This document shows positions 1 to 9,611 of a stretch of DNA of 57,924 nucleotides, piece by piece. Source of the stretch: Nocardioides zhouii (GTDB lineage: Bacteria > Actinomycetota > Actinomycetes > Propionibacteriales > Nocardioidaceae); the NCBI RefSeq assembly GCF_004137345.1, contig NZ_SDWV01000027.1, forward strand, positions 1-57,924, read 5' to 3'. Below the pieces are notes generated by a model. The model did not search any database. It saw nothing but the letters and a program-made list of their open reading frames with translations, and had not been told where the DNA came from. Numbering within the stretch: the first letter of the stretch is position 1; the number at the start of each line of letters is the position of its first letter. Position numbers and translations under genes: made by a program.

Positions 1-71
1 CGGTGGTCCGGTGGGGACCAGGGGTGCATCGGCAGCCCATCTGGAACTACCGACAAGAGGATGGTGCACCA

Positions 72-1543
<1,472 letters not shown>

Positions 1544-1544
<1 letters not shown>

Positions 1545-1569
1545 GAGTCACCGCTTCAGCGGTGACTCC
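1544..1569. terminator. Hairpin between convergent genes
   Basis: A perfect 11-bp inverted repeat (GGAGTCACCGC, loop TTCA, GCGGTGACTCC) begins at the glpK stop codon. There is no clear T-run. It sits between glpK and the convergent coiled-coil gene and could end transcription from both sides. Confidence 0.6.
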
Positions 1570-1629
1570 CGCGCGGATAGGCCGTTGCAACAGCCCATCA
1601 GCGCAAGACTTCCCCCACCTGCTCGGCCA

Positions 1630-2529
1630 TCAGCCCTTGAGCCGCTCCCGCGCGGCACGGGCCTCGTCGACCGCCGCCGTCGCCTCGTCGACGGCCTCCT
1701 CGGCCTCGGCCTGCACCGCCTCGGCCTCGCCGAGCTCGTCGTCAACCTCCTCGACCTCGGAGTCGAGGGCGGCGATCCGGCTGCGGAGCTCGTCGATCTC
1801 CGCCTGGAGCTGCAAGGTCTTCGCGCGGAGCTTCTCCACGGCCCGCCGCGAGGACCGGTGCTCCTTCTCGGCCTCGCCCAGCGCGGCACGGGCCTCCGCC
1901 AGCCGCTGGTCGGCGGCCTTGCGAGCCTTCACGTCGGCATCGGGATCGGGTACGACGTGGAGCTGGGGCCGCTGCGTCGGGTCGGGCGCCGCCACGGGCC
2001 GGGCCGTCGCGCTGAAGCCGAGCGCCTCGGGCAGCGCCACGGCGCCGCTGAGGTCGAGGTCGCCGAGGCCGGTCGCGGCGATCGCGGTCACCAGCAGTCC
2101 GCTCCGCACCGCCTTGGCCGCGTCGGGCTCGAGCATCGCTGCCGTGAGGGTCGCCTCGATCTGGTCGCCCACCGCCTCGGTCGTCTTCACCCCCTCCTCG
2201 CGCGCCAGTCGTCGCGCGGCCGTGGTCACCGACGCAGTCAGCTGGCGGCGCTGCTTCGTGAACTCCCGGAGCTGGGTGGCATCGAGGTTCTCCTGCGCGT
2301 CCCGCAGCGCCTCGCCGACGGCCAGCACCTGGTCGACCTGGTCGGGGTCGCGCCGTACGAGCAGGTTGACGACCCATGCCGGGAGCGACGACTTGCGCAG
2401 TCCCTTGACGGCGGAGGCCAGCGCCTTGTCGGCCTTGTGCTCCTTGACCAGGGCGTCACGCGCGGGCGTGAAGTCCGCGAGCGGCAGGGCGTAGAGGTCG
2501 TCGGCGATCTCCAGCAGTGGGTCGGCCAT
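1630..2529 (-). CDS. Coiled-coil protein of unknown function
   Basis: A 299-residue protein with no recognised enzymatic motif. The N-terminal two thirds are mixed Ala/Leu/Asp-rich sequence that looks helical, beginning MADPLLEIADDLYALP. Residues from about 205 to the end form a long charged coiled coil with many EAE, RAK and ELRSRIAAL-type heptads. There is no signal peptide or membrane segment, so it is probably cytoplasmic. The ATG at 2529 was chosen because the sequence upstream of it belongs to the acetyltransferase gene in another frame. It is the last gene of the long minus-strand run that starts near 7.8 kb and lies 10 nt after the GNAT gene. I do not recognise a named family beyond a generic actinobacterial hypothetical protein. 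Confidence 0.75.
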   Translation of the reverse strand: MADPLLEIADDLYALPLADFTPARDALVKEHKADKALASAVKGLRKSSLPAWVVNLLVRRDPDQVDQVLAVGEALRDAQENLDATQLREFTKQRRQLTASVTTAARRLAREEGVKTTEAVGDQIEATLTAAMLEPDAAKAVRSGLLVTAIAATGLGDLDLSGAVALPEALGFSATARPVAAPDPTQRPQLHVVPDPDADVKARKAADQRLAEARAALGEAEKEHRSSRRAVEKLRAKTLQLQAEIDELRSRIAALDSEVEEVDDELGEAEAVQAEAEEAVDEATAAVDEARAARERLKG

Positions 2530-2539
2530 GGGAGTGATC

Positions 2540-2983
2540 CTAGGGAGCGGCGTACTCGAGCTCGGTGGGGAACGGCTGCCAGGGGCACTCCTGGCTCTCC
2601 CCGGTCGGCGTCCACCCCAGGGACTCGTAGAGCCGGCGGGCGCGGCCGTTGTCGGCCAGCACCCACAGCCGCCGGGCGCCTGCCGCCTCCGCCCGGTGGA
2701 ACCCCTCGCGACCGAGTCCCGCGCTCCAGTGGTCCGGACGCACAGCCAGGTGGCGCAGGTTCTCCCCGTCGTGGGCGGCCAGCGCCAGGAGGCCGTCCTC
2801 GTCCTCGACGACCTCCACGACCACCGACGGGTCATCGAGCAGCAGCACCCAGCGGGCCAGCACGTCGTCGTCGGGATAGGGCAGCTCGCCGAAGACGTGC
2901 GCGAGACCCTGCCGACTGGCGGCCCGCTCGAGGTCGCGGAGCGCCACGACGTCATCAGAGGTCGCACGCCGCCACGCCGTCAC
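2540..2983 (-). CDS. GNAT family N-acetyltransferase
   Basis: A 147-residue protein with a GNAT-like fold pattern. The central strand reads LRHLAVRPDHWSAGLG and is followed by an acetyl-CoA loop region, then WVLADNGRARRLYESLGW, the typical alpha4/beta5 end of GNAT enzymes in which a Tyr follows the NxxA/R element. The substrate cannot be told from sequence. The GTG start at 2983 overlaps the stop of the arylamine N-acetyltransferase gene by four bases (GTGA), which indicates translational coupling. The pyrophosphate loop (RPDHWSAGLG) lacks the textbook RxxGxG/A spacing, so activity is an inference. Confidence 0.82.
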   Translation of the reverse strand: MTAWRRATSDDVVALRDLERAASRQGLAHVFGELPYPDDDVLARWVLLLDDPSVVVEVVEDEDGLLALAAHDGENLRHLAVRPDHWSAGLGREGFHRAEAAGARRLWVLADNGRARRLYESLGWTPTGESQECPWQPFPTELEYAAP

Positions 2984-3870
2984 GGCCGACCCGCCTCGTC
3001 CCAGGCCCGGTGGGCGTTCTGCATCCGCTGCCAGAGCGAGGCCCACTCGTCGGCGGCGACGTCCGCGACCGGGAGCAGGAGGTCCTCGACCAGCGCGGCG
3101 CGCCACTCGTCGTACGTCGTCAGGTCCCGCTGCTCGCGGTCGGTCGGCGTACGCACCTGGTGCACCAGCCCCCGGACCGCGCGCTGCCGCTCGCCGTCGA
3201 TCCGCTGGGCGACGACGATGCGCCGGAACGGCGAGTCCGGGCTCGTGCAGCGGTCGAGATGAGCGGCATCGACCGCCGGCGACGAGTGGTCGCGTGACGT
3301 GACGACCACGCCGCGGACCACCCCGTCGGGCAAGTGCCGGTAGGTCCACGCAGCCGGTCCCGTCGGGCGCCCGGCCGCCTGCGCGCCGTAGCCGGCGCCG
3401 ATCCCGAACGACCACCCGTCGACGACGTGGTCGCCGCGCACGAGCGGCAGCGGCTCGGCGAACCCCTCGCCCATCCCGGCGTCGGGCCACCAGTGACCAC
3501 CGGGGTTGTCGTCCGTCGGCAGCCCGGAGACCACCAGCACGAGGTGGTTGAGGTCGGGGCCGAGCTGATGCTCGGGGCGTGCCCACACGTGCCCGTGGCG
3601 CCGGCTGACGGAGAAGCCGAGCTCCGTCAGGAGCCACTCGAGGGCGCTGTTCTGGTGGAAGCAGTAGCCCAGCCGCCCTCCCTCCACCACGCGGGCGACC
3701 GAGTCCGCCGCCGCGATCGGGTCGGGCCGGCCGAGCATGATCGAGAGGTTGTCGTACGGGATCCGCGCGACATGGGCGCGGTGGAGCTCGCGCAGGCCCT
3801 CGAGGGTGGCCGTCGGCCGGTCGGTCAGGCCGATGCGGGCGAGGTAGCCGTCGAGGTCACGCGCCGTCAT
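2980..3870 (-). CDS. nat: Arylamine N-acetyltransferase
   Basis: Transfers acetyl groups from acetyl-CoA to arylamines or related substrates through a Cys-His-Asp triad. The protein has 296 residues, slightly longer than the usual 270-285. The catalytic Cys is at 70 in GRLGYCFHQN (family form RGGYCFExN). The His is near 109 in LNHLVLVV and the Asp near 130 in WPDAGMGEG. It overlaps the upstream response regulator gene by four bases (ATGA) and the downstream GNAT gene by four (GTGA), so the three are co-translated. The context gives no clear physiological substrate; in mycobacteria NAT lies in a cholesterol-degradation locus, which is not the case here. Confidence 0.9.
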   Translation of the reverse strand: MTARDLDGYLARIGLTDRPTATLEGLRELHRAHVARIPYDNLSIMLGRPDPIAAADSVARVVEGGRLGYCFHQNSALEWLLTELGFSVSRRHGHVWARPEHQLGPDLNHLVLVVSGLPTDDNPGGHWWPDAGMGEGFAEPLPLVRGDHVVDGWSFGIGAGYGAQAAGRPTGPAAWTYRHLPDGVVRGVVVTSRDHSSPAVDAAHLDRCTSPDSPFRRIVVAQRIDGERQRAVRGLVHQVRTPTDREQRDLTTYDEWRAALVEDLLLPVADVAADEWASLWQRMQNAHRAWDEAGRP

Positions 3871-4517
3871 GCCTCAGCATCACCGTCGAGGCCGTGCTCG
3901 ATCGCCCACCGCGTGAGCTGGACGCGGTTGTTCATCTGCAGCTTGCGCAGCGTGTTCTGCACGTGGTTCTGGACCGTACGGTGCGAGAGCACCAGCCGCG
4001 CGGCGATCTGCTTGTAGCTCATGCCGGTGGCGACCATCTTGAGGATCTCGGTCTCCCGCTCGGTGAGCTGGTCGCGCGGGTCGTCGGCCGGTCCCTCCGC
4101 GATCCTGCGGAACTCGCCCAGCACCAGGCCGGCGAGCCCGGGCGTGAAGACCGCCTCGCCCTCCGACGTGCGGACCACCGCGTCGACGAGCTCGGCGCTG
4201 GACGCGGACTTCACGAGGTAGCCCGTCGCGCCCGCCTTGATCGCCTCGAGCACGTCGTCCTGCTCACCGCTCGCCGACAGGATCAGCACCCGCACGGTCG
4301 GGTCGTGCTCGAGCATCATGCTCGTGACCTGCACCCCGCTGTGGTCCGGCAGCTGCAGGTCGAGCACCACGACCTGGGGCGCGGACGCGGGGAACCGCGC
4401 CATCGCCTCGCGACCGTTGGACGCGACCGCGACCACGTCATGACCGGCCGCCTGCAGGTCGCGTTCGACCGCATCGCGCCACATCGGGTGGTCGTCGACC
4501 ACCATCACCCTCACCAT
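3867..4517 (-). CDS. macR: NarL/FixJ response regulator, MacR-like
   Basis: A 216-residue two-domain regulator. The receiver domain (about 3-118) has the acidic pair DD at 8-9, phospho-acceptor Asp53 in VVVLDLQLPD and Lys103 in GYLVKSAS. The C-terminal LuxR-type helix-turn-helix (about 150-210) contains LTERETEILKMVATGMS and SHRTVQNHVQN. Its likely partner is the histidine kinase at 5080-6234, two genes upstream in the same run, separated by a flavin-reductase-like gene. From memory, this kinase/regulator pair beside PlsC resembles MacRS of Streptomyces, which affects morphology and secondary metabolism. The symbol rests on that resemblance and on context, not on an alignment. Confidence 0.86.
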   Translation of the reverse strand: MVRVMVVDDHPMWRDAVERDLQAAGHDVVAVASNGREAMARFPASAPQVVVLDLQLPDHSGVQVTSMMLEHDPTVRVLILSASGEQDDVLEAIKAGATGYLVKSASSAELVDAVVRTSEGEAVFTPGLAGLVLGEFRRIAEGPADDPRDQLTERETEILKMVATGMSYKQIAARLVLSHRTVQNHVQNTLRKLQMNNRVQLTRWAIEHGLDGDAEA

Positions 4518-4559
4518 GTCGCCCCCCGGCTCCCTCGGTTGGGGGGAATCGTAGCCATG

Positions 4560-5075
4560 TCAGTCCGTGGGCGGCAGGTAGCGACCTCTGCGGTGGACGA
4601 GTGGGTCCACGTCGTCACCCACGACGACCTCGGAGATCCGGCAGGTGACGAGCCACGACCACCCGGCCTCGACGTCCGACTCCACCTCGAGCCCGGCCCA
4701 GGTCGCGGCGTGCGCCAGGCGCGGTCCGTGGTCCGTGTCGACCCACTCGGACAACCGCCAGGGGCCACCGGGAGCGGGCGCCGTGCCGGCGAAGACGTCG
4801 GCGAGGCCGCGGTCGTCCCACGTCAGCAGTTGCAGGACCCCGCGCCCGGTCGCGAGCAGTACGTCGGTGAGGTCGGCGTCCGGGTCGAGGAGGGCCAGCA
4901 CCCTCCCGGGCTCGCCCCCTGCGACCAGCCATGACGAGACCGTGAGCCCCGCGCGCTCAGCCGCCGCACCGGCGGTCCACAGCGACACCGTCCCGCCGAG
5001 GCGCCCGCGCAGCCGGCGTACGGGATCGCGGTCGCCCTCCGGTTCCTTAAACGGGTGGCTGGTGTGGATGGTCAC
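4560..5075 (-). CDS. Flavin reductase-like (FMN-binding split barrel) protein
   Basis: A 171-residue protein with the pattern of the flavin reductase-like domain. An N-terminal helix and strand (LRGRLGGTVSLWTAG, about 23-37) precede AGLTVSSWLVAGGEPGRVL, where family members bind FMN. LLTWDDRGLADVFAGTAPAP then corresponds to the usual L-xx-xxx-LA-xxFAG segment. In this family such proteins bind FMN and reduce it with NAD(P)H or act as an oxygenase partner; the substrate is unknown here. It lies 4 nt after the kinase gene and 42 nt before the regulator gene, so it is probably expressed with the two-component pair, possibly as a redox-related accessory or merely a passenger. Confidence 0.72.
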   Translation of the reverse strand: MTIHTSHPFKEPEGDRDPVRRLRGRLGGTVSLWTAGAAAERAGLTVSSWLVAGGEPGRVLALLDPDADLTDVLLATGRGVLQLLTWDDRGLADVFAGTAPAPGGPWRLSEWVDTDHGPRLAHAATWAGLEVESDVEAGWSWLVTCRISEVVVGDDVDPLVHRRGRYLPPTD

Positions 5076-5079
5076 CCGG

Positions 5080-6234
5080 TCACGCTAGCGGCACCGAGAG
5101 CTCCCACTCGGTGCCCCAGTCGCCGCTCTCGACGACCGCGGTCCCGCCGAGGTCCTCGATGCGGCCGCGGATCGACGAGACGACTCCGAGGCGCCCGTCG
5201 GCCGCCGCGCGCTCCAGCCGGCCGGTCTCGATGCCGGGGCCGTCGTCGCGCACCGAGATCGTCACAGCGTCGCGCGAGGCCTGGGCCAGCACCCAGGCGT
5301 TCGCCTCCGGACCCACGTGGGCGAGGACGTTGTCGAGGCAGGCCCGGACCGCCGCGACGGTCTCGGTCGCGACGCGCTCGTCCACCAGCACCGCTCCGCC
5401 GGGAGTGGCGACCTCGACGTGTACGGGGTGGGCTGCGGCCATCGCCTCGAGCGCACCGGCCAGGTCCACCCGCCCACCGGCGGCGGTCGGCACCGTGTCC
5501 TGCTGGCGGATCAGCGACCGGAGGCTGCGCTCCTGCTCCCCCGCGAGCCGGCCGAGCTCCGCCCACTCACCGCCCGCGGCGGCACCCTGGCGCTGGGTCA
5601 TGGTGAGCACCTGGAGCACGCCGTCGTGCACGGCGCGGGCCAGCCGGGTGCGCTCCTCGGCCGCGGCGGCCGCGTGCTCCGCGGCGTCACGCTCGCGGGC
5701 CATCCGCTGCAGGGACTCGCACATGAAGCCGACGATCGGGCCGCCGATCAGCACGAGGAACACGTTGCCGTAGTTGCCCTGGTCCATCTCCGAGCGCGGG
5801 AACAGATCGAAGGCGGCGATCAGCACGGAGGCGACGAGGCCGCCCTTCCAGTGCCAGTGGATCGCCCACGCCAGCAGGGCGCCCATCACCCAGAAGCCCG
5901 GGATCGTCGCGTTGAAGTCGGCGCCCTTCACCACCGGGGTCGCGGCCATCGCGGCCAGCGCGATCGCGAGGTCCGCGACCAGCAGGACCGACGTACGCCG
6001 CGCGCGGTCGTGGTAGAGCCAGATGGCCGCAGCGGTCCAGGCGACGAGCACCAGCACGATCACCAGCCCGGCCGTGGGGTGGTCGAAGTTGTCGCGCCGG
6101 TAGGCGTTGAGGCCCACCATGTTGATGGTGACGATGACCCTCACCAGGGCCAGCGCGGAGTAGAGCCGGTCCTCGACCGCGAGCGCGGAATCGGCTCGCG
6201 GCGGCAGCGCGCGGCCGGCGGCGTACGCGCTCAG
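5080..6234 (-). CDS. macS: Membrane sensor histidine kinase, MacS-like
   Basis: Predicted cytoplasmic-membrane kinase. About five hydrophobic segments in the N-terminal half (for example LALVRVIVTINMVGL, AGLVIVLVLVAWTAAAIW, VFLVLIGGPIVGF) lead into a short coiled coil. A HisKA_3-type box follows with ARAVHDGVLQVL, then an ATPase domain with NVLAHVG, DDGPGIE and GRLGVVSSIRGR. The start is uncertain: the open frame runs further upstream inside plsC, and there is no ATG or GTG at the expected place. A CTG at 6234 would overlap the plsC stop by four bases (CTGA) and give 384 residues. The alternative GTG within the first membrane helix would shorten it. It is co-directional with its probable regulator at 3867-4517. 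Confidence 0.82.
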   Translation of the reverse strand: MSAYAAGRALPPRADSALAVEDRLYSALALVRVIVTINMVGLNAYRRDNFDHPTAGLVIVLVLVAWTAAAIWLYHDRARRTSVLLVADLAIALAAMAATPVVKGADFNATIPGFWVMGALLAWAIHWHWKGGLVASVLIAAFDLFPRSEMDQGNYGNVFLVLIGGPIVGFMCESLQRMARERDAAEHAAAAAEERTRLARAVHDGVLQVLTMTQRQGAAAGGEWAELGRLAGEQERSLRSLIRQQDTVPTAAGGRVDLAGALEAMAAAHPVHVEVATPGGAVLVDERVATETVAAVRACLDNVLAHVGPEANAWVLAQASRDAVTISVRDDGPGIETGRLERAAADGRLGVVSSIRGRIEDLGGTAVVESGDWGTEWELSVPLA

Positions 6235-7004
6235 GACGCCTTCTTCTCCGGCTCCGGACCGTCGCCGGCCTCCTCGCGGGCGGCCCGGTCGCGCTCGGCC
6301 TGCTCCGCGGCGGCCTGCTTGGCCTTCTCCTTGTCGAGCTCCTTGGCCTTGCTGGCGTAGAGGTCGACGTACTCCTGCCCGGAGAGCCGCATGATCTCGT
6401 ACATGATCTCGTCGGTGATCGAGCGCAGGATGTAGCGGTCGTTCTCCATGCCGGCGTAGCGCGAGAAGTCGAGGGGCTTGCCGAAGCGCACCGCGGGCCG
6501 GGTCCACGTGCCGTAGACCTTCCCGGCGGGCGCCACGACGTCGGTGCCGACGACGGCGCACGGGATCACGGGCGCGCCGGTCTCCAGGGCGAGGCGGGCC
6601 ACGCCGGTCTTGCCGCGGTAGAGCTTGCCGTCGTGGGACCGGGTGCCCTCGGGGTAGATCCCGAACAGGTCACCCTCGGCCAGGATCTTCATCGCCGACT
6701 TCATCGCACCCTCGGCTGCGTTGGCGCCGGAGCGGTCGATCGGCACCTGGCCGGCGCCGGAGAAGAACTTCTTCTGGAACCAGCCCTTGATGCCGGGGGT
6801 GGTGAAGTACTCCGCCTTGGCGACGAACGTGACGCGGCGGTTGAGGGTGAGCGGCATGAAGAGCCAGTCGGCGTACGACAGGTGGTTGCTCGCCAGGATC
6901 GCCGGGCCCTCCTCCGGCACGTGTTCGACACCGTCGGCCTTGGGTCTGAAGACCAGGCGGAGCACCGGCCCGAGGGCGATCCACTTCAGGAACCAATAGA
7001 GCAC
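6231..7004 (-). CDS. plsC: 1-acyl-sn-glycerol-3-phosphate acyltransferase (PlsC/LPLAT family)
   Basis: Acylates lysophosphatidate or a related lysolipid in phospholipid synthesis at the inner face of the membrane. The HX4D catalytic motif is at residues 41-46 (NHLSYADWLF), the second block is around FVAKAEYFTTPGIKGW, and the substrate-binding motif YPEGTRS is near 118. The product is 257 residues. Its C-terminal 45 residues form a Lys/Glu/Ala-rich charged tail outside the acyltransferase fold. The neighbourhood (histidine kinase downstream, esterase 10 nt upstream) fits the actinobacterial Rv2182c-type homologue. Several LPLAT paralogues exist in actinobacteria, so the exact acceptor lipid is not certain. 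Confidence 0.9.
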   Translation of the reverse strand: MLYWFLKWIALGPVLRLVFRPKADGVEHVPEEGPAILASNHLSYADWLFMPLTLNRRVTFVAKAEYFTTPGIKGWFQKKFFSGAGQVPIDRSGANAAEGAMKSAMKILAEGDLFGIYPEGTRSHDGKLYRGKTGVARLALETGAPVIPCAVVGTDVVAPAGKVYGTWTRPAVRFGKPLDFSRYAGMENDRYILRSITDEIMYEIMRLSGQEYVDLYASKAKELDKEKAKQAAAEQAERDRAAREEAGDGPEPEKKAS

Positions 7005-7014
7005 GCCGAGAAGC

Positions 7015-7827
7015 CTAGCCCTGCTGCTGTGCGGTGACCCGCTCGATGAACTCGGCCGACTCGGCGAAGATCCGCGGCGCGTCGTTGTCGAGGGTGGCGA
7101 CGTGGTAGCTGTCCTCGAGCACGCGCTCCTCGAAGTCCTTCGACGACAGCCCGGCGTTGAGCGCGCGCGAGCTGGAGATGTCGACGACGTGGTCCTCGGC
7201 GGAGCGGAAGAACAGCACCGGGACGGTGATCCGCGGCAGGTCCTTGCGGAGCTCGGCGTAGCCGGCGAACATCGACGCGGCCGCCCTGAGCGGGGTCGTC
7301 GGGTAGCCGTGCTCGTCCGCGCCCGGCTTCTTGATGTCGTTGGCGATGCCCGGGAAGCCGGGCACCACGTGCTTGAGCACCGGCAGCAGCTTGACGTCCT
7401 TGCGGAGCGTGTCGACCGCGGGATTGACGATGCAGATGCCCGCCAGGCCGTCGCCCTTGTCCGCTGCCAGGCGCAGGCAGAGCGCGCCGCCCATCGACAG
7501 GCCCACTGCTACCACCGCGTCGTTCTCGGCGGCGAGCTTCTCGTACGCACTGTCGACCGTGGCGACCCAGTCGGCCCACGTGACCTTGTTGAGGTCCTGC
7601 CAGCGCGTGCCGTGGCCCGGCAGCAGCGGCATCTCGACGGCGTAGCCACGCGCGGCGAGGTCCTCGGCCCACGGCCGCATCGACACCGGGTTGCCGGTGA
7701 AACCGTGCTGGACCAGCACGCCGATGCGTCGACCGCCGGTGAGCTCGGGACGCGCCGGCGTGGACATCGGGGCGACGAGGGCGGGGTCGAGGGGGGCCAC
7801 CGGGGCACCGCGGAACGGGATCTTCAC
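7015..7827 (-). CDS. Alpha/beta hydrolase, Est30-like carboxylesterase or monoacylglycerol lipase
   Basis: A 270-residue serine hydrolase. The oxyanion-hole region is LVQHGFTGNPVSM (about 38-50), followed by LLPGHGTRW. The nucleophile is Ser111 in GLSMGG. The acid is the Asp in RSAEDHVVD and the base the His in DSYHVATLDND near the C-terminus. This layout is that of Geobacillus Est30-type carboxylesterases and bacterial monoacylglycerol lipases. The frame stays open far upstream; GTG at 7827 is chosen because the preceding DNA is the divergent promoter region, with GTG at 7833 as an alternative. It leads the minus-strand run, 10 nt before plsC, which suggests a role in lipid turnover. Confidence 0.85.
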   Translation of the reverse strand: MKIPFRGAPVAPLDPALVAPMSTPARPELTGGRRIGVLVQHGFTGNPVSMRPWAEDLAARGYAVEMPLLPGHGTRWQDLNKVTWADWVATVDSAYEKLAAENDAVVAVGLSMGGALCLRLAADKGDGLAGICIVNPAVDTLRKDVKLLPVLKHVVPGFPGIANDIKKPGADEHGYPTTPLRAAASMFAGYAELRKDLPRITVPVLFFRSAEDHVVDISSSRALNAGLSSKDFEERVLEDSYHVATLDNDAPRIFAESAEFIERVTAQQQG

Positions 7828-7866
7828 GCGCACAGTGTGCACCACCTTGCAGGTACCGTTGCGCCC

Positions 7867-8292
7867 GTGAGCACGCCAGGCGACGAGAGCCGCACCGAGG
7901 TGGCCTGGCGGGAGATCGTGGAGCACTACGGCGAGCGCCCGCTGCTGGACGACGAGTCCACCCACGTCGTACGCACCCCGGCGGAGCCGGTGCCCGCCGA
8001 GGACGAGCAGGACGACGACAGCGCCGCGACCGACGACGTCCCGGCCGCCGAGGGGTTCCGGCCGCCACCCCCGCCGCCCTTCCCGACCCCTCGCACGTGG
8101 CAGCGCGGCGTCGCCTGGGCCGGCATCCTGGTGGCGCCGGCACTCGCACTGCTGATCGGCCTGCTCTCCATCTACGTCGCGCCCCTCATCGGCTGGGCGC
8201 TCGTCCTGTGGTTCGTCGGGAGCTTCGGCTACCTCGTCCTGATGATGCCCCGGTCGCCGCGCGACCCGTGGGACGACGGCTCCCGCATCTGA
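7867..8292 (+). CDS. Small two-helix membrane protein of unknown function
   Basis: A 141-residue protein. Residues 1-70 are acidic and proline-rich (RPPPPPPFPTPR near 62-73) and probably cytoplasmic. Two hydrophobic segments follow at about 80-103 (AGILVAPALALLIGLLSIYV) and 107-127 (WALVLWFVGSFGYLVLMM), with a short RSPRDPWDD tail. The frame extends upstream, but GTG at 7867 lies just after the divergent promoter region and avoids overlap with the esterase gene. No functional family is recognised; similar proteins with Pro-rich N-termini and two C-terminal helices are common in actinobacteria. Confidence 0.7.
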   Translation: MSTPGDESRTEVAWREIVEHYGERPLLDDESTHVVRTPAEPVPAEDEQDDDSAATDDVPAAEGFRPPPPPPFPTPRTWQRGVAWAGILVAPALALLIGLLSIYVAPLIGWALVLWFVGSFGYLVLMMPRSPRDPWDDGSRI

Positions 8293-8362
8293 GCCGGACC
8301 TCTCGTCGAGGAAGGTGCCCTGGCGCCTGTCACGAGAGCCTTGACGACGTAGGGTCGCTCCC

Positions 8363-9604
8363 GTGGGGGCGAGTGAGACCGTCGAGGTCACGGGACACCT
8401 GATGGACAGCGGCATCCTGTCGCGCATCCTCGACGACATCCGCGACTACGGCGGCGACTACGTCATCGACAAGTTCGACGTCGGTCACGAGGCCCACGAC
8501 CCCAGCAGCGCGAAGATCACCATCCAGGCTGACGACGACGCGTCCCTCCAGCGGCTGCTGATGCGGCTGCAGACCCGCGGGGTGAACCAGCTCGACCCCG
8601 GCGAGGCGGTCACCGCCGCTGCCGAGCAGGCGGGTGTCCTGCCAGACGGCTTCTACTCCACGACCAACCTCGAGACGCGCGTACGTATCGACGGCACCTG
8701 GTACGACGTGGAGAACCCCGAGATGGACTGCGGCCTCGTCGTCGCGGAGTCCCCTGAGGGTGCCGTCCGGGTACGGACGCTGCCGATGTCCGACGTCGCC
8801 GTCGGCATGCGCATCGTGGTCGGCGCCTCCGGCATCGAGGTCTCGGTCCCGAGCCCCGAGGCCGTCGCCGGCTCCTTCGCCTCGGCCGACACCGACGCCG
8901 CCTTCGAGAAGCCGCAGGCCGTCCTCGTGCGGCAGGTCGCCGACGGGATGCGTGAGGCGAGGGACGCGGGCAAGCGCCTGCTGTGGGTCGCCGGCCCCGG
9001 CGTCGTGCACACCGGCGCCGTTCCCGCGCTCGTGGCGCTGATCCGCGCCGGCTTCGTCGACACCCTCTTCGCCGGCAACGCCCTGGCGATGCACGACATC
9101 GAGTTCTCGCTCTACGGCACCACCCTCGGGCTGGACCTGAGCATGACCCAGGGCGTCGAGCACGGCCACGAGCACCACGTCCGGGCGCTCAACACGATCC
9201 GCAAGTCGGGCTCGATCGCTCGGGCCGTCGACGACGGCGTGGTGACGGGCGGGATCATGCACGCGCTCGTCACCCACGAGAAGCGCTACGTGCTGGTCGG
9301 TTCCGTGCGCGACGACGGCCCGCTCCCGGGCGTCCACACTGACGTGCTCGAGGGCCTGCGCGCGATGCGCGCGGAGATCGTCGACGTCGGCTACTGCCTG
9401 ATGCTGGCCACCCAGCTGCACTCGGTCGCGACGGCCAACATCCTGCCCGCGACGGTGCCCCTCGTCTGCGTCGACATCAACCCGAGCACGGTCACCCGGC
9501 TCGCCGACCGCGGCTCCAACCAGGGACGCGGGATCGTCACTGACGTCGGGCTCTTCCTCGAGCAGCTCGTCCTCGAGCTGGTGCCGAACTACCGACGCGG
9601 CTGA
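8363..9604 (+). CDS. LOR/SDH-type protein, TIGR00300-like (possible ornithine cyclodeaminase)
   Basis: A 413-residue protein. The N-terminal 110 residues match the LOR/SDH conserved domain (VEVTGHLMDSGILSRILDDI, then FDVGHEAHDPSSAKITI). The C-terminal half has a Rossmann-like glycine-rich stretch and conserved NALAMHDIE, GSIARAVDDGVV and CVDINPSTVTRLADRG segments. The family includes an archaeal ornithine cyclodeaminase and the C-terminal domain of cyanobacterial AgrE/ArgZ, which turns ornithine into proline with loss of ammonia. There is no N-terminal arginine dihydrolase domain here, so it resembles the stand-alone archaeal form. The GTG start at 8363 places the first conserved strand near the N-terminus. 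It stands alone, facing the ROK kinase gene. Function in actinobacteria is inferred. Confidence 0.72.
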   Translation: MGASETVEVTGHLMDSGILSRILDDIRDYGGDYVIDKFDVGHEAHDPSSAKITIQADDDASLQRLLMRLQTRGVNQLDPGEAVTAAAEQAGVLPDGFYSTTNLETRVRIDGTWYDVENPEMDCGLVVAESPEGAVRVRTLPMSDVAVGMRIVVGASGIEVSVPSPEAVAGSFASADTDAAFEKPQAVLVRQVADGMREARDAGKRLLWVAGPGVVHTGAVPALVALIRAGFVDTLFAGNALAMHDIEFSLYGTTLGLDLSMTQGVEHGHEHHVRALNTIRKSGSIARAVDDGVVTGGIMHALVTHEKRYVLVGSVRDDGPLPGVHTDVLEGLRAMRAEIVDVGYCLMLATQLHSVATANILPATVPLVCVDINPSTVTRLADRGSNQGRGIVTDVGLFLEQLVLELVPNYRRG

Positions 9605-9611
9605 CCCGACC

